Source: Acidimicrobiaceae bacterium (GTDB lineage Bacteria > Actinomycetota > Acidimicrobiia > Acidimicrobiales > Poriferisodalaceae). Taken from it: 62,667 bases of DNA. Below are positions 53,836 through 62,667 of the stretch, piece by piece; position 1 is the first letter of the stretch, and each line of letters starts with the position of its first letter. The stretch covers positions 1 to 62,667 of the forward strand of contig JAPOPC010000091.1 of the NCBI GenBank assembly GCA_026713105.1, in the 5' to 3' direction. The position numbers and the translations under genes are program-made. Below the pieces are notes generated by a model that worked only from the letters and a program-made list of their open reading frames with translations, ran no database searches and was not told the origin of the DNA.

Positions 53836-54558
53836 TCAGCGATTCAGGCCGCCGAATCGGCGGTCGCGGGCCTGGTAGGTGCAGATGGCGTCGAACAGAT
53901 CGCCACGTCGGAAGTCGGGCCAGAGCGTGTCGGTGAACACCAACTCGCTGTATGCCATCTGCCACAGCAGGAAGTTCGACAAGCGGTTCTCGCCCGATGT
54001 CCGGATCATGAGGTCGACCTCGGGCATCTCAGGGTCGTAGAGGTGCTTCGCAAGCGCGGCCTCGTCGACCTCGTCCGCGGGGACGCCGGAGCGCACCAGC
54101 CCGGCCGCCGCATCGACGATCTCGGCTCGGCCGCCGTAGTTGAACGCCACCGTGAAGGTGAGGCCCGAATTTGCCGCGGTGAGCTCGACGGCCTCGTCGA
54201 TGCGTGCCCGCACTCGCCGCGGGATTCGGGAGTCCGGCCGCCCGACAAAGCGAATGCGGACGTTCTGCTCGTGCAGCTCATGGCTGCGCCGCACCAGCAA
54301 CGACTCGTTGAAGCCCATCAGGAAGCGGACCTCTGACGGCGGGCGCCGCCAGTTCTCCGTGCTGAACGCATACACGGTGAGCCATTGCAGACCGATGTCG
54401 GCCGCGCCCTCCACGGTGTCGATGAGGGCTTCCTCGCCGGCGGCGTGGCCTTCGGTGCGCGGCAGCCCGCGCGCTTGGGCCCAGCGTCCGTTGCCGTCCA
54501 TCACACAGGCCACGTGAGTCGGCAGGCGCGACAGGTCGATTCCCGCACCCGAATTCAC
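53836..54558 (-). CDS. uppS: Polyprenyl (undecaprenyl-type) diphosphate synthase
   Basis: A 240-residue cis-prenyltransferase making the lipid carrier for wall synthesis. HVACVMDGNGRWAQARGLPR contains catalytic Asp21. Then come EGADIGLQWLTVYAFSTENWRR-type motif (VYAFSTENW), FNYGGRAEI, and the C-terminal IRTSGENRLSNFLLWQMAYSE. GTG 54558 gives the family length; a longer frame to 54609 adds a Gly/Arg-rich leader. It belongs with recO in a short minus-strand operon. Confidence 0.93.
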   Translation of the reverse strand: MNSGAGIDLSRLPTHVACVMDGNGRWAQARGLPRTEGHAAGEEALIDTVEGAADIGLQWLTVYAFSTENWRRPPSEVRFLMGFNESLLVRRSHELHEQNVRIRFVGRPDSRIPRRVRARIDEAVELTAANSGLTFTVAFNYGGRAEIVDAAAGLVRSGVPADEVDEAALAKHLYDPEMPEVDLMIRTSGENRLSNFLLWQMAYSELVFTDTLWPDFRRGDLFDAICTYQARDRRFGGLNR

Positions 54559-54640
54559 ACTGCGCAGGGTAGAACCCCTGCCGCCGCGGGTCAGTGCGCC
54601 CGGTTGCACAAACTCACACGATTACCGGCGGTTCGTCTCC

Positions 54641-54646
54641 TACGGT
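54641..54646 (+). promoter_or_regulatory. TACGGT -10 element upstream of dinG-like gene
   Basis: TACGGT, then about 36 nt including a strong AGGAGG ribosome site (just before ATG 54683). Here the element would yield a leadered transcript, in contrast to the leaderless cases at 8905 and 34740. Confidence 0.4.
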
Positions 54647-54682
54647 TGGGTCAGCCGGCAACCCCCGACTGTCAGGAGGCAG

Positions 54683-56653
54683 ATGTCCGACGATCCCACT
54701 GCCGAGCCGTGGGACCTTTCCCCAGCTCCCGATTCGCCTGCGGCGCAGACCGCCGACGCCGCTGCGGCGCTCGACGAGGTCATCGCCGAACTCCCCGGCG
54801 GCGGCGAGCGGCGAACCGGTCAGGCCGAGATGGCATCCGCCGTGCACGAAGCAATCTGCGACGGGGGCACGATTCTGTGCCAGGCGGGCACCGGCGTCGG
54901 CAAATCGCTCGCCTACCTGGTGCCCGCCGCGCTCGCTGCGGCCGCGGGCAAGCGCGTCGTCATCGCCACCGCGACCTTGGCATTGCAGGATCAGCTCGTC
55001 AGCAAGGATCTCCCGCTCGTGGCTGCAGGCATGGCCGAGCGATTCGGACGCCCGGTGCGGTGGGAAGTCCTCAAGGGCCGCAACAACTACCTCTGCCGAC
55101 ACCGCTTCGGCGAGCACGCGCAGCAGCACCTCGACCTCGCGGGCGGCCCCGCATCCCCGGCAGAACTGGCGCGCCAGCGTCAGCTCGCCGACATCGAGCA
55201 GTGGGTGCCCCGAACGCGTACCGGCGACCGTTCCGAGCTGACGGTCGCGCCCGACGCGCGGGTGTGGTCGTCGGTGTCGGTGAGCAGTACCGAGTGCATC
55301 GGCGCCGAGCGTTGCCCCCAGGGCCACCACTGCTTCGCCGAGGAGGCTCGTGCCCGCTCTGCGCGGGCCGGAATCGTCGTGACCAACCAGCACCTGTACT
55401 GCATCGACCTGTTCGGCGACGGCTACCTGTTCGGACCCCACGACGCCGTGGTGTTCGATGAAGCGCACCAGCTCGAACCCGTGGTGACCCAGGTGGCGGG
55501 CATAGAACTCACCCCCGCAGGCTTCGTGCGGCTCGCCGCCGAGGCTCGGGCCGTCGGCGCAGGCGGCACCGCGGCCGATGCCGTGGCCGACGTGGCAGCA
55601 CGTCTCGCCAGCGAACTCGAACCGCTGCGCGACACCCGTCTGGGCGCAATCACCGGCGACTTGGCCACCTTGCTCGAAGCAGCCGACGGGCGTGTCGAGC
55701 AGCTCGCGTCGGAGCTGCGCCGCGCCGACGGCGACGATGCGCCAGATCTGGAACGGCTGCGCGTCAGCCGGCTGGCGGCCGAGTCGCTCACTGCGCTGCG
55801 GATGGCTGCAAGCCCGCCCGCCGGGACCGTCATCTTGGTGGAAGGGCGGGGACAGCTCCGCCTCGCACCGCTTGACGTGGGCGATCTGCTGGCCAGCCGT
55901 CTGTGGGGCCGCCAGGCATGCGTGCTCACCAGCGCGACGCTCGGCCCCCACTTTGTCCAGCGACTCGGTGTGCCCGCCGCTGATCACACCTATCTCTCGG
56001 TGGACAGCCCGTTCGACTACCCCTCACATGCGCTGCTGTACTGCGCCCGCCACCTGCCTGCGCCGACTCAAGAGTCGTACCGCGCCGCGGCGGCCGGGGA
56101 GTTGGCGGCACTGGTCTCGGCGGTGGGAGGCCGCACGCTCGCGCTCTTCACGAGCTGGCGCGCTCTGCATGACACCGCAGACGCGCTCGGCGAACAGCTC
56201 GGGGGCATCCGGGTGCTCCGTCAGGGGCGCGACCTGTCCAACACTGCACTCCTCGAGGCGCTGGGCGACGACCCGGCGACCGTCGTCTGCGGAACGATGA
56301 GCTTCTGGCAGGGGGTGGACGTTGCCGGCCCGGCACTGTCTCTGCTGGCCATCGACCGACTGCCGTTCGCCCGTCCGAACGAACCGCTGGCCGCGGCGCG
56401 GCGCGAGGCGGCCGGCGACGACGCCTTCATGACCGTCGATGTGCCCAAAGCCGCGGACCTGCTGGCCCAGGGCGTGGGCCGGCTGATACGCACCACCACC
56501 GATCGGGGGGTGGTGGCGGTGCTCGACTCACGGCTCGCTACCGCCGGATACCGGTCTCGCCTGCTCGACCCGCTCCCGCCCATGCGTCGCAGCGTGGACC
56601 AGGCCGAGGCGATCGAGTTTCTCGTTTCCATCCGAGAGCGGATCGTTTGCTGA
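54683..56653 (+). CDS. DinG-like ATP-dependent DNA helicase
   Basis: A 656-residue superfamily 2 helicase of the XPD/DinG group. It has Walker A QAGTGVGKSLAYLVPA and motif Ia ATATLALQDQLV. A four-cysteine iron-sulfur region runs from NNYLCRHRF to ECIGAERCPQGHHCF, followed by the DEAH box (VFDEAHQLE). C-terminal helicase motifs are TSATLGPHF, GTMSFWQGVDVAG and QGVGRLIRT with the arginine finger. It unwinds DNA structures during repair or replication. ATG 54683 has a perfect AGGAGG site. It is convergent with era, with only 11 nt between the stops. Confidence 0.92.
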   Translation: MSDDPTAEPWDLSPAPDSPAAQTADAAAALDEVIAELPGGGERRTGQAEMASAVHEAICDGGTILCQAGTGVGKSLAYLVPAALAAAAGKRVVIATATLALQDQLVSKDLPLVAAGMAERFGRPVRWEVLKGRNNYLCRHRFGEHAQQHLDLAGGPASPAELARQRQLADIEQWVPRTRTGDRSELTVAPDARVWSSVSVSSTECIGAERCPQGHHCFAEEARARSARAGIVVTNQHLYCIDLFGDGYLFGPHDAVVFDEAHQLEPVVTQVAGIELTPAGFVRLAAEARAVGAGGTAADAVADVAARLASELEPLRDTRLGAITGDLATLLEAADGRVEQLASELRRADGDDAPDLERLRVSRLAAESLTALRMAASPPAGTVILVEGRGQLRLAPLDVGDLLASRLWGRQACVLTSATLGPHFVQRLGVPAADHTYLSVDSPFDYPSHALLYCARHLPAPTQESYRAAAAGELAALVSAVGGRTLALFTSWRALHDTADALGEQLGGIRVLRQGRDLSNTALLEALGDDPATVVCGTMSFWQGVDVAGPALSLLAIDRLPFARPNEPLAAARREAAGDDAFMTVDVPKAADLLAQGVGRLIRTTTDRGVVAVLDSRLATAGYRSRLLDPLPPMRRSVDQAEAIEFLVSIRERIVC

Positions 56654-56664
56654 GCCTGCACTCC

Positions 56665-57546
56665 TCAGCCGTGCGGACCCGAGGGTGCTTCAGGCGCGAG
56701 CATCCGGGCGACGGCATCTGGGGTGCGCTGCCAGTCCGGCTCGACGCGAACTCGCAGCTCGAGGTACACACCGTCGAGACCGAGCTCGCGGCGTGCCGCC
56801 GTGCCGACATCGCGGAGCATCCGTCCTCCCCGACCGATGACGATCCCTTTCTGGGAGGGCCGCTCTACGGCGATGTCGCAGCGGATGCGATCCGGCTCCC
56901 ACTCGGTGACTCGCACCGCAATGCTGTAGGGCAGCTCGTCGTCCAGCCGTGCCAGCAGCTGCTCGCGCACTGCCTCGGATATCCGCCACGCGTCGGGCAA
57001 GTCGGTGATGCTCTCGGGGGGGAAATAGGCCGGGCCTTCAGCCAGACCAGCCGCGAGGTGGGTGACCAGCACATCAGTGCCGTCGCCGGTGGTCCCCGAG
57101 ACGGGAAAGTACGCGCCGGCATCGAATTCCGCAGCGGCGGCGAGCTGGGCCACCACCTGAGCTCTCGACGCCCGATCGCACTTCGTGACCGCAACGACGG
57201 TGGACGCACCCGCTGGCAGCGACTCCCAGATCAGTCGGTCGCCACGGCCCAGTGGGGCGGTTGCGTCGAGGACCATGCAGATCACGTCCACCGGCTCGAG
57301 GTCGGCGATGGCCGTGCGTGCGGTCTCGTTGAGCTGCTCGCCCAAGGAGGTGACCGGTTTGGCAATGCCAGGCGTGTCGACGAAGACGATCTGCGCGTCC
57401 TTCAGGTGTCGCACACCCATGACGCGCAAACGTGTGGTCTGCGGCTTGGCGGAGGCAATGCTGACCTTGGCCCCGACGAGGCAATTCAACAGCGTGGACT
57501 TGCCCGCGTTGGGGCGCCCGACGAGGGTCACAAAGCCTGAGCGCAT
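56665..57546 (-). CDS. era: Era GTPase
   Basis: A 293-residue ribosome-assembly GTPase. G1 is GRPNAGKST (10-18), G2 region KPQTTR, G3 DTPGIAKP, G4 TKCDRAS. A C-terminal KH domain follows with QKGIVIGRGGRMLRDVG, which binds 16S rRNA. ATG 57546 lies 13 nt after the CorC-like gene's stop. A longer in-frame start (57645) adds a low-complexity leader. It is last in the order phoH, ybeY, corC-like, era, the common bacterial cluster for ribosome maturation genes. Confidence 0.95.
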   Translation of the reverse strand: MRSGFVTLVGRPNAGKSTLLNCLVGAKVSIASAKPQTTRLRVMGVRHLKDAQIVFVDTPGIAKPVTSLGEQLNETARTAIADLEPVDVICMVLDATAPLGRGDRLIWESLPAGASTVVAVTKCDRASRAQVVAQLAAAAEFDAGAYFPVSGTTGDGTDVLVTHLAAGLAEGPAYFPPESITDLPDAWRISEAVREQLLARLDDELPYSIAVRVTEWEPDRIRCDIAVERPSQKGIVIGRGGRMLRDVGTAARRELGLDGVYLELRVRVEPDWQRTPDAVARMLAPEAPSGPHG

Positions 57547-57559
57547 CGCTCGCCCGGAG

Positions 57560-58951
57560 CTATCCGGCACCCGGCGGGCCCGAACCGCCGGTCCCCGCAC
57601 TGTGTGAGCCGGCACTGTCAGGGCCAGCACTGTGTGGGCCAGCACTGGGCCGGGCGCCGACGAGGTTGATGCGCCGGCCTGCCACCTCGAGCGCAGACAG
57701 GCACCAGCCGTCGAGTTCGGTGGTCTCTCCCGTTACGGGCACGTGACCCATACGGTCGAGCACCAGGCCGCCGACCGTGTCCCAGTCGCCGTCCGGCAAC
57801 CGCAGCTCGAGCACCTCGGCCAGCCGTGACGCCGGCAGCCGGCCAGAGAACAGGAACGCATCGTCGCCGACGACCTGTATGAGCGCCTCGTCTGCGTCGT
57901 ACTCGTCAGCGATCTCACCGACGAGCTCTTCGATGATGTCCTCCAGCGTGACCAATCCGGCCACGCCGCCGTACTCGTCGACGGCGATGGCGAGGTGAGA
58001 TTTGGACTCCTGCATCTCGCGCATCAGGTCGCTGACCCGTTTCGTCTCGGGCACGAAGGTGGCCGGCCGCAGCACCTGCGCGCACGTGACCGATCCATCG
58101 GGAGGCGTGCCGTGCAGGTAGGCGGCGACGAGATCTTTCGCCAGCACGATTCCCCGCAGGTCGTCGACGCTGGCGGCGGTCACCGGCAAACGGGTGAAGC
58201 CGGACGCGATGACCCGCTCCAGCGCATCGGCGACGCTGTCATCGAGACCGACGGTGACCATGTCGGGGCGAGGCACCATCACCTCGCGCACGATCGTGTC
58301 CCCGAGCTCCATGATCTGCCCGATCAGCTCGGCCTCGCTGTCCTCGATCAGGCTGGCTTGCGCCGCGGCCGAGGCGAGCGCCACCAACTCGTCCTCGGTG
58401 ACCTCACCGCTGTCGCCTTGCGTCGCGGCAGGTCCGACCGCCCGCGCCGGGAACGCGAGCAGACGCGCAACCCATGCGAGCGGCCCCGTGCGGGCCAGCA
58501 CACGAGCGACCGGCGCGAGCACGCGCGCCATCCGGTCGTTGGCCTCGACTCCCCAGCGTCGCGGCATCGCCTCGGTCACGCCGAACAGCACGATCGCCGT
58601 CACGGCCATCGCGACGATGATGCCCGCCGGGCCCGTGCGGTTTGCGGCGATCCAGGTGACGCCGCCCACCAGCGTCACCTGGGCCAGGACCCGCAGCAGC
58701 GAGACGGGGCCCAGCACGATCTCGCGGTCTGCAACGAGCTGTTCCAGCGAGGCTTTCGGCGGCGCGCTCGCATGCCCGTTGTCGCGGTCGCCGTTATGCC
58801 GCTCACTGCTCCCGTTGGACTCGTCCAGCCCGGAGGCGCGGGCCCGACCGAGCCGCACGAACGTCGCCTCGATCAATCGCAGGAACATGGCCGCCGCGAG
58901 CAGGATTGCTGCTGCGACGGCACCCAGCACCCAGTTCATGGACGGCTCCAC
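57560..58951 (-). CDS. CNNM/CorC-type membrane protein with CBS domains
   Basis: A 463-residue protein: about three to four N-terminal membrane helices (DUF21/CNNM), two CBS domains (about 205-330) and a CorC_HlyC domain (about 350-430). Landmarks are IGQIMELGDTIVREVMVPRPDM, SGFTRLPV, LVTLEDIIEELVGEI and TVGGLVLDRMGHVP. These proteins are linked to Mg2+/Co2+ transport or its control. The C-terminal tail has four SAGPHSAGPDSAGSH-type repeats encoded by 15-bp units (57597-57655). Its start overlaps the ybeY stop by 16 nt. Confidence 0.9.
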   Translation of the reverse strand: MEPSMNWVLGAVAAAILLAAAMFLRLIEATFVRLGRARASGLDESNGSSERHNGDRDNGHASAPPKASLEQLVADREIVLGPVSLLRVLAQVTLVGGVTWIAANRTGPAGIIVAMAVTAIVLFGVTEAMPRRWGVEANDRMARVLAPVARVLARTGPLAWVARLLAFPARAVGPAATQGDSGEVTEDELVALASAAAQASLIEDSEAELIGQIMELGDTIVREVMVPRPDMVTVGLDDSVADALERVIASGFTRLPVTAASVDDLRGIVLAKDLVAAYLHGTPPDGSVTCAQVLRPATFVPETKRVSDLMREMQESKSHLAIAVDEYGGVAGLVTLEDIIEELVGEIADEYDADEALIQVVGDDAFLFSGRLPASRLAEVLELRLPDGDWDTVGGLVLDRMGHVPVTGETTELDGWCLSALEVAGRRINLVGARPSAGPHSAGPDSAGSHSAGTGGSGPPGAG

Positions 58952-59547
58952 AAGCTGTGCAAGTGTTCAGACTCGCGGGCGCGCATGGCCGCAGCCTCGT
59001 CGGGCTCCGCGTGGTCCATGCCGAGCAAGTGCAGCACGCCGTGCACGACCAGCAAATCGATTTCCGCGGTGGTGCTGCCGTCGTGCCCCGGGCGCGATCG
59101 GGTTCCTGCTGGGGCGTTCGACGCCGCGACGGCCGGGCAAACGACGACGTCACCGGCCATGACGGGGCCGGCCCCCCGATCGCCGGGCGACTGCGCGCCT
59201 GACACGAGGTCCAGGGGGAACGCGAGCACATCGGTCGGCCCGTCGTGGCCCATGTGGGTCTCGTTCAGCCGTGCCATCTCGTCGGAGCCGACGAACGTGA
59301 CGGCGGTCTCGGCGCCCGGTGGCACCCCCTCGGCTTCCAGCACCTGGCACACGAGCACGCGATAGCGCTCGGAATCGATCTGCACATCGCTCTGGCGGTC
59401 GGCGATCAGCACGCTGTGCTCGCCGATGCCGAAGCCCTCGCGGCTGAGGTGCGCACAGGCATCGGCCGGCGAGGGGCAGCTCGCTTCCGAGCGCCGCTGC
59501 GGGGCCGGTTCACTCGCCGCCGTTGCGCTGTGCGTCACGCCGGTCAT
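58936..59547 (-). CDS. ybeY: YbeY endoribonuclease / rRNA maturation factor
   Basis: A 203-residue protein with the metal motif HGVLHLLGMDH (H-x3-H-x5-H) near the C-terminus and the conserved MARLNETHMGHDGPTDVLAFPL. YbeY trims 16S rRNA 3' ends and takes part in ribosome quality control. It is longer than usual at the N-terminus (about 45 extra residues, low complexity), so the real start may be later than ATG 59547. It overlaps phoH by 38 nt in this reading and the CorC-like gene by 16 nt. Confidence 0.92.
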   Translation of the reverse strand: MTGVTHSATAASEPAPQRRSEASCPSPADACAHLSREGFGIGEHSVLIADRQSDVQIDSERYRVLVCQVLEAEGVPPGAETAVTFVGSDEMARLNETHMGHDGPTDVLAFPLDLVSGAQSPGDRGAGPVMAGDVVVCPAVAASNAPAGTRSRPGHDGSTTAEIDLLVVHGVLHLLGMDHAEPDEAAAMRARESEHLHSLWSRP

Positions 59548-60472
59548 ATGCCGCCACGATGTCGCCGACGATGCGATGGCGGGTGATGTCACGCCTGCCG
59601 AGACGAGCGAAAGCCAGCCCCACGATCCCGTCCAGCGCCTGTTCGACGTCGAGCAGACCGCTCTTGCCGCCGGGCACGTCGATCTGGGTCCGGTCGCCGG
59701 TGACGACCACCTTGGAACCGAACCCGATGCGGGTCAGGAACATCTTCATTTGCTCGGGTGTGGTGTTCTGCGCCTCGTCCAAGATGATGAAGCTGTCGTT
59801 GAGGGTGCGGCCCCGCATGAATGCCAGCGGCGCCACGTCGATGGTCTTGCGTTCGAGCAGCTTGCCGGCAGTCTCCACATCGAGCATGTCGTACAGCGAG
59901 TCATACAGCGGGGCGAGGTACGGGTCGATCTTCGCCATCAGGTCCCCCGGCAAGAACCCGAGCCGCTCGCCCGCTTCGACTGCGGGGCGGGTGAGCACGA
60001 TGCGCCGCACCGCCTTTGACATCAACGCGTCGACAGCCAGCGCTACCGCGAGCCAGGTCTTGCCGGTGCCCGCTGGCCCGACTGCGAACGTCACGGTGTT
60101 GGCGCGCACGAGCTCCACGTAGCGCTTCTGGCCGGCGCTCTTGGCACGCACCACCCTGCCATTGGGAGCGCGCAGGATCGGGGCGGACAGCACGTCGCTG
60201 GGGCTCTCGTCGGCTTCGACCATGTCGATGACGCGGTCGAGCACTTCGGGCTCGATGCGCTGGCCGGCCTCGAGGACCTGCACCATCTCCTCAAAGACCT
60301 GACCGACGAGCGCCGCATTGGGGCCGGCGACGGTGATCTCGTTGCCCCGCACATGGATGTCGGCATCAGCGAAATGGTCTGCGACGAGGCGCAGGTGCTC
60401 ATCGCGCTGGCCGAGCACGCCGACCATGAGGTGATTGCCCGGAACGTGAATCCGCACCTGGGTGTCCGCCAT
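59510..60472 (-). CDS. phoH: PhoH-like ATPase
   Basis: A 320-residue P-loop protein: N-terminal domain to about 115, then VGPAGTGKTWLAVALAV (Walker A). Next come LTRPAVEAGERLGFLPGDL, FIILDEAQNTTPEQM (Walker B) and VTGDRTQIDVP. It is thought to act as an RNA-related ATPase in ribosome or RNA processing, always near ybeY. ATG 60472. Upstream 60473-60629 holds no gene and probably its promoter. Confidence 0.93.
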   Translation of the reverse strand: MADTQVRIHVPGNHLMVGVLGQRDEHLRLVADHFADADIHVRGNEITVAGPNAALVGQVFEEMVQVLEAGQRIEPEVLDRVIDMVEADESPSDVLSAPILRAPNGRVVRAKSAGQKRYVELVRANTVTFAVGPAGTGKTWLAVALAVDALMSKAVRRIVLTRPAVEAGERLGFLPGDLMAKIDPYLAPLYDSLYDMLDVETAGKLLERKTIDVAPLAFMRGRTLNDSFIILDEAQNTTPEQMKMFLTRIGFGSKVVVTGDRTQIDVPGGKSGLLDVEQALDGIVGLAFARLGRRDITRHRIVGDIVAAYDRRDAQRNGGE

Positions 60473-60629
60473 AGGGCTTAGGCGCCTGCGCTCGACGGCC
60501 CGGCGCGCTTGGTGGTGCTCACTGAGGTGGAGCTCCAAGGCGGCATTCGGAGGTGCCGACGGATGGTGCGGTCACGATGCAGCCAAGGCTAGCCCGCGAC
60601 CGGGAAGGCGTATCAGCCAATTTCGCGGA

Positions 60630-60848
60630 TCAGCGCCGCAGCCCGGCATAGATCTCCTTGCACGCCGGGCACACCGGGTAGCGCTCGCCGTCGTGGGTGG
60701 GCACCCACTTCTTTCCGCACAGCGCCACGACCGCTTCGCCGTTGACGGCTGAGCGGGTCAGCGCCGTCTTGTTGACGTAGTGCGAGAACCGGTCGTGGTC
60801 GCCGTCGGTCTCGCGGGTGTCGGGCCGCTCGATGACATCAGTCTCCAT
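60630..60848 (-). CDS. DUF3039 protein
   Basis: A 72-residue protein with HYVNKTALTRSAVNGEAVVAL, a Cys in CGKKWVP and a second pair in CPACKEIY. This is the DUF3039 pattern found almost only in Actinobacteria, with a likely zinc-binding role. ATG 60848 is preceded by a TACGGT hexamer 9 nt upstream and no Shine-Dalgarno, so a leaderless or near-leaderless mRNA is likely. Divergent from the MFS-ferrochelatase frame. Confidence 0.88.
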   Translation of the reverse strand: METDVIERPDTRETDGDHDRFSHYVNKTALTRSAVNGEAVVALCGKKWVPTHDGERYPVCPACKEIYAGLRR

Positions 60849-60857
60849 ACGGCCTTC

Positions 60858-60863
60858 ACCGTA
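60858..60863 (-). promoter_or_regulatory. TACGGT -10 element of DUF3039 gene
   Basis: On the minus strand TACGGT ends 9 nt before the ATG at 60848, with no ribosome-binding sequence between. Confidence 0.4.
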
Positions 60864-61004
60864 CGGCAGTAATGTCCCCGGTCGCGCAGCCCCAGCAGTG
60901 TCGGCGATGGCGCGCGTCGAAGGGCAGCCCACTCCGAGCATGGCTAGGTCGTCTTCCCAGCCCGCCGACGGCGGCACGCAGCGCACGCCCCGCAGGTCGC
61001 AGCA

Positions 61005-62667
61005 ATGAGATCCGCCGCCTCCGAAACGCGACTCGATTCCGGTGCGGGCTGGATGGTGGTGTCTTCCGCTGTGCTGGCCACCTTCGCAGTGTTCGGCGTG
61101 GCCTACAGCTTCGGCGTGGTCCTGGACGAGATCCGGTCCGAATTCGGGATCGGCACCGGCCTGACCTCGCTGCTGTTCTCGATCTCGACCTTCATCTACT
61201 TCGTGCTCGGCGTGTTCACCGGGCGCCTCGGCGATCGCTACGGGCCACGGCGAGTCCTGCTCGTGGGTGCCGTCAGCCTCGGCACCGGACTCTGGTTCAC
61301 CGCGGTGGCGGGCAACCTGTGGCTCGCCGTGTCGATGTACGGGTTCGGCGTCGGCGTGGGCGTGGCCTGTGCCTACGTGCCCATGGTCTCCGCCGTCGGC
61401 GGATGGTTCGAGCGACATCGCACATCGGCACTCGGCGTTGCGGTGGCCGGCATCGGTCTGGGCCAGCTCGTGGGCGCGCCGGTGGTCAGGAACCTCGTGG
61501 CCGAATACGGCTGGCGTGACGCCTATCGAGTTCTCGCCGTGGTGGCGCCCGCACTGCTGATCGTCGCCGCCTTCGGTGCCAGACGACCGCCCCAAGCGGC
61601 GACGTCCGGCGATCTGCCGTCGATGCGGCGGCTGGTGCGCAACCGCCGTTTCAGCTTGCTGTACTCGTCGATGTTCCTGCTGAGCGCCAGCCTGTTCATA
61701 CCGATCGTGTACATCGACAAGTACGTCACCGACCGCGGCGGCACGCAAGGTGCCTGGCTGCTCTCACTCATCGGACTGGCATCAGTCCTGGGCCGGCTGG
61801 GTCTCGGGGCGCTCGGCAGCGTGCTGCCGCTGATGCGCCTGTATCAGATCTCATACACGGTGATGGGGCTGAGCTACCTGATCTGGCTGTTCGCCGGAGA
61901 CAGCTCGGCGGCACTGGTGGTGTTCGTGCTGGTCATGGGCGCCAGCTACGGAGGTTTCATCGCGCTGTCCCCCGCTGTGGCCGCGCAGCTCTTCGGATTG
62001 ACCGGTCTCGGCGGCGTGCTGGGCGCGCTGTACACGGCTGCAGGCGTGGGCGGGCTTGTCGGCCCGCCCCTCGTGGGCCTGCTGATCGACAGCTACGGCT
62101 TCGGCGCCGCCATCGTCGTCTCGATGGCCACCGCGCTGGCCTCGGTGCCGCTGCTCGTCGCCACATCGCGGGCACCCGCCGCCGCGCTGGCAACGGTCGG
62201 TGACGGCGCGGCCGCTGGCCAGCCGACGGCGGCTCGCGAGCACGCCCAACGTGGCCCCGCAGCCCGGCCGAGCGAAACGGCGCCCGCAGCCCGGCTGGGC
62301 GGGGTGGCTCCCGCTGCCGGAGTCAGGCATGGCAGATCCGTGACCGTGCAGCACTTTCGCACTGCCCCTGCCGACGAGTCGTTGGGCCCTGCAGCCATTG
62401 ATTCGGTGCTCCTGGCGTCGTTCGGGGGACCCGAAGGCCCCGAAGACGTCATGCCGTTCCTGCGCAACGTGACCCGAGGGCGCGACATCCCGGCGGAGCG
62501 GCTCGCCCCGGTCGAAGCGCAGTACCTGCGCCACGGCGGCGTGAGTCCGATCAATGAACAGAATCGCGCCCTGCTGGCAGCGGTGTCTGGCGAGCTCGCT
62601 CGCCGAGGCACGCCCTTGGCGTGCTACTGGGGAAATCGCAACTGGCATCCGTACCTGCGAGACACAG
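61005..62667 (+). CDS. MFS transporter fused to ferrochelatase (3' end outside window)
   Basis: One unbroken frame from ATG 61005 to the window edge, without a stop. Residues 1 to about 395 are a 12-helix MFS transporter ([48 protein letters not shown]). A linker of about 70 residues rich in Ala/Pro/Arg follows. From about residue 467 comes a ferrochelatase N-terminus: [29 protein letters not shown], and the protoporphyrin-binding region [14 protein letters not shown]. Ferrochelatase inserts iron into protoporphyrin or coproporphyrin. An in-frame GTG at codon 446 (62340) could start a separate HemH, but the MFS frame would still lack its own stop. Fusion could couple porphyrin or heme movement to metal insertion (inference). 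Confidence 0.75.
   Translation, partial: MRSAASETRLDSGAGWMVVSSAVLATFAVFGVAYSFGVVLDEIRSEFGIGTGLTSLLFSISTFIYFVLGVFTGRLGDRYGPRRVLLVGAVSLGTGLWFTAVAGNLWLAVSMYGFGVGVGVACAYVPMVSAVGGWFERHRTSALGVAVAGIGLGQLVGAPVVRNLVAEYGWRDAYRVLAVVAPALLIVAAFGARRPPQAATSGDLPSMRRLVRNRRFSLLYSSMFLLSASLFIPIVYIDKYVTDRGGTQGAWLLSLIGLASVLGRLGLGALGSVLPLMRLYQISYTVMGLSYLIWLFAGDSSAALVVFVLVMGASYGGFIALSPAVAAQLFGLTGLGGVLGALYTAAGVGGLVGPPLVGLLIDSYGFGAAIVVSMATALASVPLLVATSRAPAAALATVGDGAAAGQPTAAREHAQRGPAARPSETAPAARLGGVAPAAGVRHGRSVTVQHFRTAPADESLGPAAIDSVLLASFGGPEGPEDVMPFLRNVTRGRDIPAERLAPVEAQYLRHGGVSPINEQNRALLAAVSGELARRGTPLACYWGNRNWHPYLRDT

Noticed and set aside
60872..61519. Alternative plus-strand frame at the start of the MFS-ferrochelatase gene
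   Set aside because: Arg-rich with no helices; the frame from 61005 has proper MFS motifs.

Overview
The window is high-GC DNA with compact operons, frequent 4-8 nt gene overlaps and many GTG starts. Gene content points to a high-GC actinobacterium, most likely of the class Acidimicrobiia. The evidence is secreted cell-wall-binding repeat 2 (CWB2) proteins, a DUF222/HNH nuclease, a DUF3039 protein, two-domain Era and PhoH/YbeY neighbours, and family III CoA-transferase and phytanoyl-CoA dioxygenase genes. The class assignment is inference. No rRNA, IS element or CRISPR array was found.

Layout. 1-10.5 kb: a tandem array of secreted CWB2 proteins sharing one N-terminal half. One carries a serine-hydrolase domain (cut by the window edge) and two carry a beta-propeller plus a zinc metalloprotease. 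Duplication scars lie between them, and a DUF222/HNH nuclease follows. 10.5-13 kb: two exporters. 13-26 kb: a one-carbon oxidation block made of a split selenocysteine formate dehydrogenase with a fused NuoE-NuoF diaphorase, an IclR regulator, EtfAB, a dimethylglycine/sarcosine dehydrogenase-like protein, formate-tetrahydrofolate ligase and a methylene-THF reductase-like protein. 26-37 kb: accessory metabolism (HTH/nucleotidyltransferase pair, MFS, 2-hydroxyacid dehydrogenase, epimerase, CoA-transferase, dihydroorotase-like protein, phytanoyl-CoA dioxygenase, aminoglycoside-kinase-like protein). 37-47 kb: a complete oligopeptide-type ABC importer with two binding lipoproteins; one ATPase has a polytopic membrane domain inserted inside its nucleotide-binding domain. 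47-62.7 kb: core genes (tRNA-Met, tRNA-Asn, dnaG, a PPDK-like C-terminal protein, glyS, recO, uppS, dinG, era, a CorC-like gene, ybeY, phoH, DUF3039). The window ends in an unbroken frame joining an MFS transporter to ferrochelatase.

How it fits together. The dehydrogenase would strip methyl groups from a methylated amine onto tetrahydrofolate, passing electrons to EtfAB. Methylene-THF would be oxidised (FolD not in the window), formyl-THF would be split to formate and ATP by Fhs running in reverse, and the formate dehydrogenase/diaphorase would finish to CO2 and NADH. The fdhA/iclR and dehydrogenase/fhs divergent intergenic regions carry the same 22-bp motif, GTTC-N9-GAAC-N-GTTC, at nearly the same distances from the start codons. 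IclR is therefore a good candidate master regulator of the whole module.

The strongest candidates for something undescribed are the ABC ATPase with a membrane domain inserted between Q-loop and signature motif (38998-40710), the rearranged Sec formate dehydrogenase locus with its shared operator, and the MFS-ferrochelatase fusion.
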